Assembly (NCBI RefSeq): GCF_020171465.1
Contig: NZ_JAIUZR010000003.1
Location: 434,001 to 498,000, forward strand
DNA length: 64,000 nt
Origin: Lutimonas saemankumensis
Lineage (GTDB): Bacteria > Bacteroidota > Bacteroidia > Flavobacteriales > Flavobacteriaceae
Direction of reading: 5' to 3'
In this document: positions 27,020 to 35,123 of the stretch, in pieces
How the letters are laid out: each line of letters opens with the position of its first letter
Position numbering within the stretch: position 1 is the stretch's first letter
Program-made: the position numbers and the translations under genes
The notes under the pieces: generated by a model
Seen by the model: the letters and a program-made list of their open reading frames with translations, nothing else
Told to the model about the DNA's origin: nothing
The model's database searches: none

Positions 27020-28168
27020 TTAATCCAGTTTTTGAAGAAAGTAAGGGGTGTGATCCGGTAGCAATTCGGGATGAACCACTTTAATTAAATCCTTTAAAAC
27101 AATGTGAGGTCTTAACGGCCCAAATTCAAAATATTCCACCCCTCCGCCGGGTCCCCTGCGTTTTGAAAAGGAATAAATGTTCCCCGTTTCAAAGGCGTTA
27201 AACTTCCGGTAATGCGAATTGGCAGATACCAATTCTTCCATGTTCGTATAATAACCTGACCCGATCCAGTAATCTGCATCACGTCCCTTGTTAAAAACAC
27301 TTTCAAAACTGAGTACCAGGCTTCCCTGGCCTTCTGACTCTTTCCAGAGATAATCAGTATTTGCGTCTTGGAACAATTTAGCCGTAAAGCTTTCACCTGC
27401 AGGTAAATTCCATTTGTCCTTGAACAGGACCCCGGAAATGACAGTTGGAGACTTCTGAGCTCCTTTGGCAATCTCTATTGCCTGCAGATAATCCTTTTCA
27501 ATGGTATTAAAAATGCTGTCCGCTTCCTTTTCCTTATCATAGAGGGCGCCAAAAAACTTGATCCATTCGGCCCGGCCAAGTGGCGAGTCCTCAAGCCAGT
27601 CTCCATTAAAAATTACCGGGATACCATTTTTTTCAATATTGCGATATAATTTATTCGATTTACCCATGGAAAACGCTATTAATACATCAGGCTGTAAACT
27701 GAGAAGCACCTCGGTATTAAAATCCTGCTCATTTCCCAGTTCTTTGACAAGTCCCTTTTCTAATCTTGATACTGTTTTTTCAGAAGAAATATATGATGTG
27801 CCGGGAAATCCCATCAGGCTCTCAGCCTCACCAAGAATTTCAATCATAGGGATATGAGTCGTGGAAGTTGCTATAATTTTCTCTACTGGAACATTGATTT
27901 TGAAACCTCCGTCAAAATCCATTTTTTTATCAGCAATCAAAATAAATTCCTGGTACTGCTCTGCGTCGGGATAGGGAGATTTTATAATCAGTTTTTTATA
28001 GCCATTAAGATCTTGAATATCAAAGCCTCTGGCGTATTTAACAATCTTTTTATTTACTGGGGGAGAGGCTGAAGTTTTTTCTTTTGGCCCCGTTTGATCA
28101 CATGAATGTATGAAAAAGCAGAGAAAAAAGATGAGCAGTAAATTGAGATTATTAGATGTATTTTTCAT
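27020..28168 (-). CDS. ABC transporter substrate-binding lipoprotein, BtuF-like
   Basis: Cluster A-II/TroA-type binding protein of 382 residues. The lipoprotein signal ends FFIHSCDQT (lipid Cys at 23). Two lobes joined by a long helix follow: KIIATSTTHIPMIEIL, LLSLQPDVLIAFSMG (typical TroA loop), IPVIFNGDWLEDSPLGRAEWIKFFGALY, and a C-lobe ending in FEFGPLRPHIVLKDLI. It belongs to the long Bacteroidota subgroup of Fe3+/cobalamin binding proteins. It is first gene of the importer operon and divergent from the cobalamin riboswitch, supporting a BtuF role. Confidence 0.86.
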   Translation of the reverse strand: MKNTSNNLNLLLIFFLCFFIHSCDQTGPKEKTSASPPVNKKIVKYARGFDIQDLNGYKKLIIKSPYPDAEQYQEFILIADKKMDFDGGFKINVPVEKIIATSTTHIPMIEILGEAESLMGFPGTSYISSEKTVSRLEKGLVKELGNEQDFNTEVLLSLQPDVLIAFSMGKSNKLYRNIEKNGIPVIFNGDWLEDSPLGRAEWIKFFGALYDKEKEADSIFNTIEKDYLQAIEIAKGAQKSPTVISGVLFKDKWNLPAGESFTAKLFQDANTDYLWKESEGQGSLVLSFESVFNKGRDADYWIGSGYYTNMEELVSANSHYRKFNAFETGNIYSFSKRRGPGGGVEYFEFGPLRPHIVLKDLIKVVHPELLPDHTPYFLQKLD

Positions 28169-28269
28169 GAACTTCAGACTTCAGGAAGTGTTTTTGAATT
28201 GGAAAAGCAAGTTTACAACAAATTCCAATAAAACCATTCAAAATATTTTTTTAACAGTTCGAAAGCAAC

Positions 28270-28277
28270 TACATTTG
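28270..28277 (+). promoter_or_regulatory. Promoter of the riboswitch-btuB operon
   Basis: TACATTTG is a full match to the Bacteroidota -7 box. The expected start of transcription, about 28282-28284, coincides with the first base of riboswitch stem P1, which supports both calls. I do not see a well placed -33 box. Confidence 0.6.
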
Positions 28278-28280
28278 TCT

Positions 28281-28456
28281 CGCAATTTGGTCCCAGAGAA
28301 TGGGAAGAAAAACGGGAATCTCGTTAAAATCGAGAGCTGTCTCCGCAACTGTAAGCTTAGCCGATTTGTTCGGTGCTTGTTGTTAGAAAAAAGCCACTTT
28401 CAGTTATGAAGGGAAGGCCAACAACAAGACGCAAGCCAGGAAACCTGCCAATTGTG
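28281..28456 (+). promoter_or_regulatory. Cobalamin riboswitch
   Basis: The conserved core is plain: GGTCCC and GGGAA near 28289-28305, GGGAATC, GAGAGCTGTCTCCGCAACTG (28332-28351), GAAGGCCA (28413-28420) and the B12-box end GCCAGGAAACCTGCC (28435-28449). The P1 stem pairs CGCAATTTGG (28281-28290) with CCAATTGTG (28448-28456). The ATG of the btuB-like gene is 34 bases further on. Binding of adenosyl- or another cobalamin should switch off expression of the receptor operon. The short platform has no obvious terminator, so translational control is more likely. This accounts for most of the 28169-28490 intergenic space. Confidence 0.93.
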
Positions 28457-28490
28457 TAGAAGCAAAGTTTTCGGAAGAAAGACTATTGGC

Positions 28491-30311
28491 ATGAAAAAAT
28501 TTATTCTTCTTTTATTTATCTGTTTTGGGACGATTCAGGCCCAGACTGACAGTATCAATCAACTTGATGAAATTGTACTGCGAGGAAATTTTTCGCCAGT
28601 GGTCAACAGTGGCTATGAGGTAAAGGTTATTTCCGATTCAATTTTAAAAAATTCATATTCAAGCCTCGGAGAACTTTTACAGGAGCAGGCTAATTTCTAT
28701 TTTAAGCAAAATGGTTACGGAATGGTTTCCTCAATTTCGCTTCGAGGAACCAGTGCATCTCAAACCGGTGTTTTTTGGAACGGTATCGGAATAAATTCTG
28801 CTTTAAACGGTCAAACTGATTTTAACACGATTCAAGCCAACGGTTTTGACGAATTAGAGGTGAGAAAAGGCGGAGGAAGTGTTCTTTTGGGAAATGGGGC
28901 CATTGGAGGAGCCGTAAACCTCAAGGATCAGGTTAGCTTTTACGATAAAAAAGATTTAAAGGTTCTGCTGGGTGCGGGGAGTTTTGATACTTATTTCGGA
29001 CAAGCCACTGGTACGTTTTCAACCGACCGTTTTTATGCAAAAGTATCAGGAGGACTGCAATATTCCCAAAATGACTATCCTTATCCTGAATCAGATCTCA
29101 GAAATGAAAACGGGGCCTTTGAGAATTACAACCTGAATGCCACATTTGGGTTTAAGTTAAATGAAATGCATTCCATTAAATTGCATTCAGCTTTTTTTGA
29201 AAATGACAGGGAGTTATCCAGAACTCTTACCACTGAGAGTAATAGCAAACTGAAAAACACGGATCAGAGATTTTTGCTTGACTGGATATATGTCGGAAAT
29301 CGATTTACTTCTTCATTTAAGACGGCTTTACTTCATGAAGAATTTACATATTTATTCGATAAAAATAGACCCTCCAACGAATCTGTTGGTTCAAGTAACA
29401 GGTTTATTGCAAAGTATGACCTCAGTTACTTCTTTACAAACAGCCTTTTTTTAAAAGGAGGGGTTGAATTTGAAAATGCAAAAGGCGACGGAAGTAATAT
29501 TGATGATGCGAGCCGAGATGATTTTACGGCCTATGTTCTTATGCATCATGAGCCCTGGGAACGATTCCAGTACAATGTAAGTTTGCGCGCCGGGGCCTCT
29601 TCTGCTTATTCTATTCCGGTTATCTATTCATTAGATGCCCGTTATGGATTATCTGAAAAATTTTCTGTAAGAGCTGCTCTTTCAACAAATTATCGACTTC
29701 CAACTTTTAATGATCTTTATTGGGAACCAGGAGGAAATCCGGATCTAAAACCAGAATTCAGCTCATCTGCCGAAGCTGGTTTAGATTTCTCAAGTAAAGG
29801 GTTTACTCTAAGCGGTACTTTCTATGTTATTAACAGTGAAGACCTTATACAATGGAGGCCAGTTACTCAGGATTTTTGGCGTCCAGAGAATGTCAGTAAG
29901 GCTTCAAACAGGGGTTTTGAAACGACTATGGGGTATAGTAAATCATTTAAGGATCACAGCCTGAATTTTAAGCTTACTTATGATTATACCCTTGCTAAGG
30001 ATAAGGAACTGGATAAGAACCTTATTTATGTTCCTGAACATAAAGCTGCCGGCCTGATCGATTACAGCTGGAAAAAGTGGCGATTCAATTATCATTTGCA
30101 ATATGTTGGGGAAGTCTTTATTACAACAAACAACAGTCAGAGCCTGGATGATTATTTTTTATCCAATGTCTCGTTTAACAGGTTATTCTTAAAGGATATG
30201 CTTGCTGTACAATTCAAAATAAACAACCTGTTTGATACAAATTATCAATCTGTCGCTTACAGGCCCATGCCTGGTAGAAATTATGTAATTCAAATTAATT
30301 TTAAACTATAA
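28491..30311 (+). CDS. btuB: TonB-dependent cobalamin receptor, BtuB-like
   Basis: Outer-membrane receptor of 606 residues. A signal peptide (KKFILLLFICFGTIQAQ) precedes a plug domain (SLGELLQEQANFYFKQNG, SLRGTSASQTGVFWNGI, LEVRKGGGSVLLGNGAIGGAVNL) and a 22-strand-type barrel ending NNLFDTNYQSVAYRPMPGR and a terminal aromatic strand. There is no carboxypeptidase-like N-terminal domain of SusC type, so it is the short BtuB class. ATG 28491 is chosen over an upstream in-frame TTG at 28452 that lies inside the riboswitch. Riboswitch control makes B12 or another corrinoid the substrate. Confidence 0.92.
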   Translation: MKKFILLLFICFGTIQAQTDSINQLDEIVLRGNFSPVVNSGYEVKVISDSILKNSYSSLGELLQEQANFYFKQNGYGMVSSISLRGTSASQTGVFWNGIGINSALNGQTDFNTIQANGFDELEVRKGGGSVLLGNGAIGGAVNLKDQVSFYDKKDLKVLLGAGSFDTYFGQATGTFSTDRFYAKVSGGLQYSQNDYPYPESDLRNENGAFENYNLNATFGFKLNEMHSIKLHSAFFENDRELSRTLTTESNSKLKNTDQRFLLDWIYVGNRFTSSFKTALLHEEFTYLFDKNRPSNESVGSSNRFIAKYDLSYFFTNSLFLKGGVEFENAKGDGSNIDDASRDDFTAYVLMHHEPWERFQYNVSLRAGASSAYSIPVIYSLDARYGLSEKFSVRAALSTNYRLPTFNDLYWEPGGNPDLKPEFSSSAEAGLDFSSKGFTLSGTFYVINSEDLIQWRPVTQDFWRPENVSKASNRGFETTMGYSKSFKDHSLNFKLTYDYTLAKDKELDKNLIYVPEHKAAGLIDYSWKKWRFNYHLQYVGEVFITTNNSQSLDDYFLSNVSFNRLFLKDMLAVQFKINNLFDTNYQSVAYRPMPGRNYVIQINFKL

Positions 30312-30317
30312 ATCAAA

Positions 30318-31376
30318 ATGAAAAAAATTAACTATTTATTCGCCTTATTGTCACTGACAATTGTGTTCAGCTCATGTTCTGACGATAATGATACTCCGGA
30401 TGAACCTAAGGGAGATTATGAAAACGGTTACTTTGTAAGCAATGAAGGGCCGTTTCAAAATGGTAGCGGAACCCTGACATTTGTAGGGAATGATGGAGCC
30501 GTAAGCCAGAATGTATATAAAAATGTTAACGGCGAAGATCTTGGAAACATTGTAAATTCGATGTACATAGAAGGGGATAAGGCGTATATTGTGGTCAATA
30601 ATTCCAGTAGGGTAGTTGTTGTTAACCGTTATACGATGGAGAAAGAAGCTGTAATTGACGGTGAGGATATAAATAATCCAAGGCATTTTGCAGCAGGGAA
30701 CGGGAAAGGATTTATTTCCAACTGGGGCGACCCTTTTGATTCGACTGATGATTTTATCACAGTGGTAAGTCTTGAATCTAATTCAGTTCTGGATAAAATT
30801 TCAGTTGGAGAGGGACCTGAGCATATGATTGTCTCAGGAAACAAATTGTTTGTTTGCCTTCAGGGAGGCTACGGAACCAACAACAAGGTGGTGGCAATCG
30901 ACACATCAGACAACAGTGTTTTAGAAAATATCGAAGTAGGTGACGTTCCGGAGTCTATTGTTACGGATAGCAAAGGATATCTATGGGTGTTATGCTCCGG
31001 TAACCCGGAGTATACAGGAAATGAAACGGCCGGATCTTTGAATAAAATTGATCCATCGGATTACACCCTAACTTCAATGGAGTTTGAAACTGTACAGCAT
31101 CCGTCACTTTTGAATTCAGAACTGGGTGAACTGTTTTATTCCCTGGATGGGCAAGTTTATCTTATGGATGAAGATGCTGCTGAATTGCCTGCTGAGGCCG
31201 TTGATGGTCTCGATGGCTTTTTCTATTCAATGCTGGTTGAGGGAGGCCTTTTATATGCCACGGATGCTAAGAATTACGCAAGCGAAGGCGATTTAAAAGT
31301 TTTTGATATAAAATCAGGGACCAGTTTGGAAACAATTGTGACAGGTATCGTACCGGGTCAGGTTGTAATTCCTTAA
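30318..31376 (+). CDS. Surface beta-propeller lipoprotein, BtuG-like (DUF5074/YncE)
   Basis: Lipoprotein of 352 residues, lipid Cys at 20 followed by the acidic stretch SDDNDTPDEP that resembles a Bacteroidota surface-export signal. The body has repeated four-stranded blades (NIVNSMYIEGDKAYIVVNNS, VISVGEGPEHMIVSGNKLFV-like repeats, VGDVPESIVTDSKGYLWVLC), giving a seven-bladed propeller of the YncE/DUF5074 type. BtuG of Bacteroides is such a propeller, binds B12 very tightly and caps BtuB. Position 6 bases after the btuB-like gene, under the same riboswitch, supports the same job here. Binding residues cannot be checked from this alone. Confidence 0.82.
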   Translation: MKKINYLFALLSLTIVFSSCSDDNDTPDEPKGDYENGYFVSNEGPFQNGSGTLTFVGNDGAVSQNVYKNVNGEDLGNIVNSMYIEGDKAYIVVNNSSRVVVVNRYTMEKEAVIDGEDINNPRHFAAGNGKGFISNWGDPFDSTDDFITVVSLESNSVLDKISVGEGPEHMIVSGNKLFVCLQGGYGTNNKVVAIDTSDNSVLENIEVGDVPESIVTDSKGYLWVLCSGNPEYTGNETAGSLNKIDPSDYTLTSMEFETVQHPSLLNSELGELFYSLDGQVYLMDEDAAELPAEAVDGLDGFFYSMLVEGGLLYATDAKNYASEGDLKVFDIKSGTSLETIVTGIVPGQVVIP

Positions 31377-31405
31377 TTTAGCTTATTTATACTAAGTACC
31401 TGAAT

Positions 31406-31840
31406 ATGCAAAGATCATTATATCTGATAATCTTCCTGGTTTTTACCAGCCCTTTTTTGTCTGCACAGGAAATTGGAGTCAGATTTGGAGATATGTACGG
31501 AAATAATATCGCCCTGGATGCGACAATTCCGATAAAAGATAAAAGAATTCACACGACAGTATCCTTCGGAGATAACATAGGAGTTGATGCCCTTTATGAT
31601 TTTGCTGTTGAATCCATATTTAGAAGTCCGGACCTGCATTATTACGCAGGTGTCGGGCTTTCAACTTTGTTTGCCTCAGAATTCAAACTTGGAGTTATGG
31701 GAGAAGTTGGTATAGAGTATAGTTTTCCGAGAACACCTGTATCACTGAGTCTCGATTACAGGCCCGCCATTATTGTATTGGAGAAAATGGATTTTGTTTA
31801 TGGGAATTTTGGGATGAATGTTAGATACATCTTCAGGTAG
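31406..31840 (+). CDS. Small outer-membrane barrel-like protein in the B12 operon
   Basis: Unrecognised protein of 144 residues with a signal peptide (about 1-20, to LSAQE). The mature part is a series of short amphipathic strands with alternating hydrophobic residues (GVRFGDMYG, HTTVSFGDNIGVDALYDF, YYAGVGLSTLFASEFKLGVMGEVGIEYSF, VSLSLDYRPAIIVL). This pattern suggests an eight-stranded barrel ending in VRYIFR. It follows the BtuG-like gene by 29 bases and is probably the last gene of the riboswitch operon, so a link with corrinoid uptake is inferred from position only. Confidence 0.65.
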   Translation: MQRSLYLIIFLVFTSPFLSAQEIGVRFGDMYGNNIALDATIPIKDKRIHTTVSFGDNIGVDALYDFAVESIFRSPDLHYYAGVGLSTLFASEFKLGVMGEVGIEYSFPRTPVSLSLDYRPAIIVLEKMDFVYGNFGMNVRYIFR

Positions 31841-31865
31841 ACCCTGATTGTCGTTTATTTGGTGA

Positions 31866-32309
31866 TTATTCGTTATCATTCTCTTTAACACGTGTCCAGT
31901 AAAGATTTTTACCAAATATTCGATACCCTACAAACCCTCTTACTTTTAGAAGATCTGGCCCATAAAGGCTTATTTCACACCCGTATTCTTTACCATTTTT
32001 AGCATTTAGAATTTTCGCCCCCTGCCATACGCCATCTTTCAACTTTGCCCCCTCCAGTATGACCATTCCCTTGATAGGTTTATTTTTTCTATCATCTGTA
32101 CATTTTGTGCAGAGATCGTTTCTGTGGTCCTCGGGTATGATTTCATCGATGATAACGTAGAGAGAATTGTTGACGACACTTATAAAAACGATTGACTCAG
32201 CTCTATTCTTATCAAATATATCATAGGTCTTCCATTTGCCGGTCACATCCTGGGCAAAGGTAAACTGGCAACAAAATAGAATCACTAAGAGACCTAAATA
32301 TTTATTCAT
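31866..32309 (-). CDS. DUF2147 family secreted protein, copy 2
   Basis: Exported protein of 147 residues from ATG 32309, which gives a clean signal peptide (NKYLGLLVILFCCQFTFAQ). An upstream in-frame start at 32345 would remove it. DUF2147 features: DVTGKWKTYD, the CxxC-like CTKCTDDRKNKPI segment, GMVILEGAKLKDGVWQGAKILN-type strand, YGCEISLYGPDLLKVRGFVGY. It overlaps the 3' end of its paralogue upstream by 8 bases. Function unknown; the two copies align along their whole length. Confidence 0.85.
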   Translation of the reverse strand: MNKYLGLLVILFCCQFTFAQDVTGKWKTYDIFDKNRAESIVFISVVNNSLYVIIDEIIPEDHRNDLCTKCTDDRKNKPIKGMVILEGAKLKDGVWQGAKILNAKNGKEYGCEISLYGPDLLKVRGFVGYRIFGKNLYWTRVKENDNE

Positions 32310-32739
32310 CAGATTTAACCCGATACCAATATTCTGTTCTGCCAATTAATGAAAATCCAATATAACCTCTTAGTTTTAACTTATCCTCAGATTCGAGGGA
32401 AATATAACATTTGTAGAGCTTCCCATTTTTTGGGTCCAACACTTTTCCACCGGTCCACTCGTCACCTTCTTCACTAAGTCCTCTGACAATCACCAGACCT
32501 TGAATCGGAACATTTTTATCCTTACCCGTGCATTCTGTACAGGTTTTATCTTTGTCCTCTTCATTTAAAATTTCAATGATCTTGCCATAGAGTTTATTTC
32601 CTTCCTTATAAACTTGAATTACAGACTCTTTGGCCCCCGTATCGGGATCGATACTATGCCATTTCCCCAATACGCCCTGTGCCCTTGAAGAAAATGAAAT
32701 CAGGGCAAAAATCATACATACATAAATTACTTTTCTCAT
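32302..32739 (-). CDS. DUF2147 family secreted protein, copy 1
   Basis: Protein of 145 residues with a signal peptide (about 1-20, to SSRAQG). The family pattern is complete: GVLGKWHSIDPDTG, CTECTGKDKNVPIQGLVIV, GGKVLDPKNGKLYKCYISLE, LKLRGYIGFSLIGRTEYW. DUF2147 proteins are small secreted beta-barrel or lipocalin-like proteins of unknown function. It starts within the stop codon region of the YihY gene (4-base overlap) and overlaps copy 2, so the three genes form one transcript. Confidence 0.88.
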   Translation of the reverse strand: MRKVIYVCMIFALISFSSRAQGVLGKWHSIDPDTGAKESVIQVYKEGNKLYGKIIEILNEEDKDKTCTECTGKDKNVPIQGLVIVRGLSEEGDEWTGGKVLDPKNGKLYKCYISLESEDKLKLRGYIGFSLIGRTEYWYRVKSDE

Positions 32740-33668
32740 TGCTTTACTTCTAAATTTTTATGATGCAGTTTTAACAAACTTGCATTCAGTTCGAATCCGA
32801 GCAGCAATATAATAGAATTTAGCCAAATAAAAAGCATGATGACCAGAACGGTACCTATAGAGCCATAAATCTGATTGTACTGACCAAACTTTTCAATATA
32901 AACCTGAAAGATCTTAAAATTAATCAGAAATAATACGATGGTGAGAATGGTTCCAGGAGAAAAAAAAGGACTGTGTCTTCCTTCCCTGGTTCCAAAATAG
33001 TAGAGGAGGGAAATACCCACAAAGAGCATACCCACAAGGATGATGAACTGCAATGAGCTCAACCAGAAATTGGTATCACTGACCACACCTTGTTCATTGA
33101 GAGACTTGATAAAGAATTCTATTAAAATGATCACTCCAACAGTAACTAAAAGCAGAAATGAAAGTACCAATGAAATTCCCAGGGAAACCATGTATTGACG
33201 AATAACGGTACGCGTCTGAATTTGATGATAGGTATATTCAAAGCCACTCAATACTGCGTTAACGCCGTTGGTCATTAAAAAAATAGATAAAATAAAACCA
33301 AAGGAGAGTAGTTCCCCATATTTATTGGTTGCGATGTCATTTAGAACATGAGCCACGGCATCACTTGCATCTTTTGATGGCATCACCGCAAAGACCAGGG
33401 ACATGAAATCATCTTGGAACCCTTCAATGGGAACAAAGGGGATCAGGGTCAATACAAAAAGTGCAAATGGAAATAAAGCGATAAAAAAGCTGAAGGCAAT
33501 ACTTCCTGCTCTTGAAGTCAGGGCCCCTTTAACGATTCCCGCAACATACATCTCAAGAAGGTCGTAAAGATCCATTCCTTCCATTCCCGGAATCTTAATC
33601 TTTTTCAAGGTCTTGACGATCCAGTCGAGTATGGGAAGATCACGCCGTTTTCTAAATCCGCTCATCAT
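32736..33668 (-). CDS. YihY/BrkB family inner-membrane protein
   Basis: Integral membrane protein of 310 residues with about six helices. Family features: AGSIAFSFFIALFPFALFVLTLIPF (about residues 57-80), a conserved helix region LLSFGFILSIFLMTNGVNAVLSGFEYTY, and the end YGSIGTVLVIMLFIWLNSIILLLGFELNA. The family was once called ribonuclease BN by mistake; its function is unresolved. Two adjacent ATGs (33668, 33665) are equally good starts. It lies 3 bases downstream of the KdsC-type phosphatase. Confidence 0.9.
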   Translation of the reverse strand: MMSGFRKRRDLPILDWIVKTLKKIKIPGMEGMDLYDLLEMYVAGIVKGALTSRAGSIAFSFFIALFPFALFVLTLIPFVPIEGFQDDFMSLVFAVMPSKDASDAVAHVLNDIATNKYGELLSFGFILSIFLMTNGVNAVLSGFEYTYHQIQTRTVIRQYMVSLGISLVLSFLLLVTVGVIILIEFFIKSLNEQGVVSDTNFWLSSLQFIILVGMLFVGISLLYYFGTREGRHSPFFSPGTILTIVLFLINFKIFQVYIEKFGQYNQIYGSIGTVLVIMLFIWLNSIILLLGFELNASLLKLHHKNLEVKQ

Positions 33669-33671
33669 TTT

Positions 33672-34199
33672 TTAGTCAAGTTTTGCATCAAAATGATTGT
33701 GCCATTTATCCTGGACTTTTAATACTTGTTCAATGACATCACGAACACAACCTTTTCCACCTCTTTTTTGTGAAATATAACCGGAGATTCTTTGTACCTC
33801 AGGAACAGCATCTTTAGGACAGGCAGGTAATCCGCAAAGTTTCATGACCGGAATATCGGGTATATCATCTCCCATGTAAAGTACATTTTCCGGATTAATA
33901 TCATATATATCAAGGTATTCATCCAGCTGTTCCGTTTTATTATGGGCTCCAAGATAGATGTCTGTAATACCGAGACCCCTTAATCTCGATTTAACTGCCT
34001 CATTTGTTCCACCAGAGATGATACAAACATTAAAGCCCTCCTGAACCGCTGTTTTAAGGGCGTAACCGTCTTTGATATTCATCGACCTTATTAATTCTCC
34101 GTTTGGAAAAACGGTTACCGTACCATCTGTCAGAACTCCGTCAACATCAAATATAAATGTTGTTATTGAAGGCATTAGCTCTTTATAATTTTTTCCCAT
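33672..34199 (-). CDS. kdsC: KdsC-type HAD phosphatase
   Basis: Phosphatase of the HAD IIIA group, 175 residues, predicted to release Kdo from Kdo 8-phosphate for lipopolysaccharide core synthesis. Motif I is FDVDGVLTDG (nucleophile Asp), motif II CIISGGT, motif III Lys in the AHNKTEQL region and motif IV YMGDDIPDIPVM. The product is of normal tetramer-forming length. It overlaps the 3' end of the DUF2520 gene by 17 bases. Related cytidylyl-fused forms act on other acyl sugars, so Kdo specificity is likely but not proven. Confidence 0.88.
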   Translation of the reverse strand: MGKNYKELMPSITTFIFDVDGVLTDGTVTVFPNGELIRSMNIKDGYALKTAVQEGFNVCIISGGTNEAVKSRLRGLGITDIYLGAHNKTEQLDEYLDIYDINPENVLYMGDDIPDIPVMKLCGLPACPKDAVPEVQRISGYISQKRGGKGCVRDVIEQVLKVQDKWHNHFDAKLD

Positions 34200-34962
34200 T
34201 TTCTTCTTTTATTTTAAAGGATTTGATAATTGAATCAGTAATGTTTTTATAGATCAATTTCTTATCACCTTCTAATTGTTCAATATGTCTTTTTATGGTT
34301 TGCTGATCGTTTCTTTTTGCCGGTCCCGTTTGTGACTCAATCGGAGATAAACCCTGAACCTTAATAGCGGTCTCAAGTATCATTGGTTTTAGGATATCAA
34401 ATGAGATTCCAGCTTCTTTGCATAATTCCTCTGCACAGGAAAACATGTAATTACTAAAGTTATTCGCAAAAACAGCCGCAACGTGTAGTTTTTGCCTTCC
34501 TTCAGAGTCCAGTTTATATATTATGTCACTCAATTCAGATGCCAGGTCAGATAATAATTTATAATCATTCTCATTTTCTGTTTCCAAGACAAGAGGGACT
34601 TTTTTAAAATCAATTTTCTTTTCAAGACTAAAAGATTGTGCCGGATACAGAACTCCTCTGCGTAAACTCGGATCAAGAGCGCTCATTGCCACAGTTCCTG
34701 AAGTATGAACCACTAAGCCCCTCAGATGTTTAAGGTTTTTTGAAAGCTTTGCTATGGAATCATCGTTCACGGCCAATACATAGATATCAGCATCGACAAG
34801 GTCTGATAATTCACTTATTACCGGTATGGAAGGGTCAAAATAACTTTTGTTGGTATGGTTTCTGCTAATACGTTGAACGCAGTCCGCTTTAGGAGACTCA
34901 ATCAAAGCCCGAGATAGGTGAGAAGCCAAATTTCCTGAACCGATTAAAACTACCTTGATCAT
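34183..34962 (-). CDS. Rossmann-fold and DUF2520 domain protein
   Basis: Oxidoreductase-like protein of 259 residues. It has an N-terminal NAD(P)-binding glycine motif GSGNLASHLSRAL (about residues 8-20), VDADIYVLAVNDDSI, and VVHTSGTVAMSAL. A C-terminal all-helical DUF2520 domain follows (LHVAAVFANNFSNYMFSCAEEL, GLSPIESQTGPAKRND near 215-230). It resembles ketopantoate/pyrroline-carboxylate reductase folds, but its substrate is unknown. It is first gene of the run leading through kdsC, yihY and the DUF2147 pair. Confidence 0.88.
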   Translation of the reverse strand: MIKVVLIGSGNLASHLSRALIESPKADCVQRISRNHTNKSYFDPSIPVISELSDLVDADIYVLAVNDDSIAKLSKNLKHLRGLVVHTSGTVAMSALDPSLRRGVLYPAQSFSLEKKIDFKKVPLVLETENENDYKLLSDLASELSDIIYKLDSEGRQKLHVAAVFANNFSNYMFSCAEELCKEAGISFDILKPMILETAIKVQGLSPIESQTGPAKRNDQQTIKRHIEQLEGDKKLIYKNITDSIIKSFKIKEENGKKL

Positions 34963-35072
34963 ATAGCGAATATACAGAGCAATGGTTTAAATAAAAAGAA
35001 TTTTTATCCTCGTTTTTAGCGAGATCCTTTTAAAGTAGCATCTGTTTAGATTTTTACTTCTGTATAAAAGTA

Positions 35073-35097
35073 AAAAGGGACAAAATTTGCCCCTTTT
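35073..35097 (-). terminator. Intrinsic terminator after ppdK
   Basis: On the minus strand a hairpin with arms AAAAGGG/CCCTTTT and CAAA/TTTG around one mismatch is followed by TTTTTA. It lies 27 bases beyond the ppdK stop. Confidence 0.75.
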
Positions 35098-35123
35098 CAC
35101 AATTAACTCTAACAAAAATAATA

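Noticed and set aside
25144-28168. Siderophore (iron) importer
   Set aside because: Family membership alone allows it, but the divergent cobalamin riboswitch with BtuB- and BtuG-like genes makes B12 the better call.
28452-28490. Upstream TTG start for the BtuB-like gene
   Set aside because: It lies in the 3' strand of riboswitch stem P1 and would spoil the signal peptide that starts cleanly at ATG 28491.
32310-32345. Longer start for the second DUF2147 gene
   Set aside because: The extra 12 residues come from the overlapping frame of the paralogue and hide a normal signal peptide.
34963-35072. Small hairpin (CTCG/CGAG) as terminator or RNA gene
   Set aside because: Only four base pairs with no T run in the right place; not supportable.
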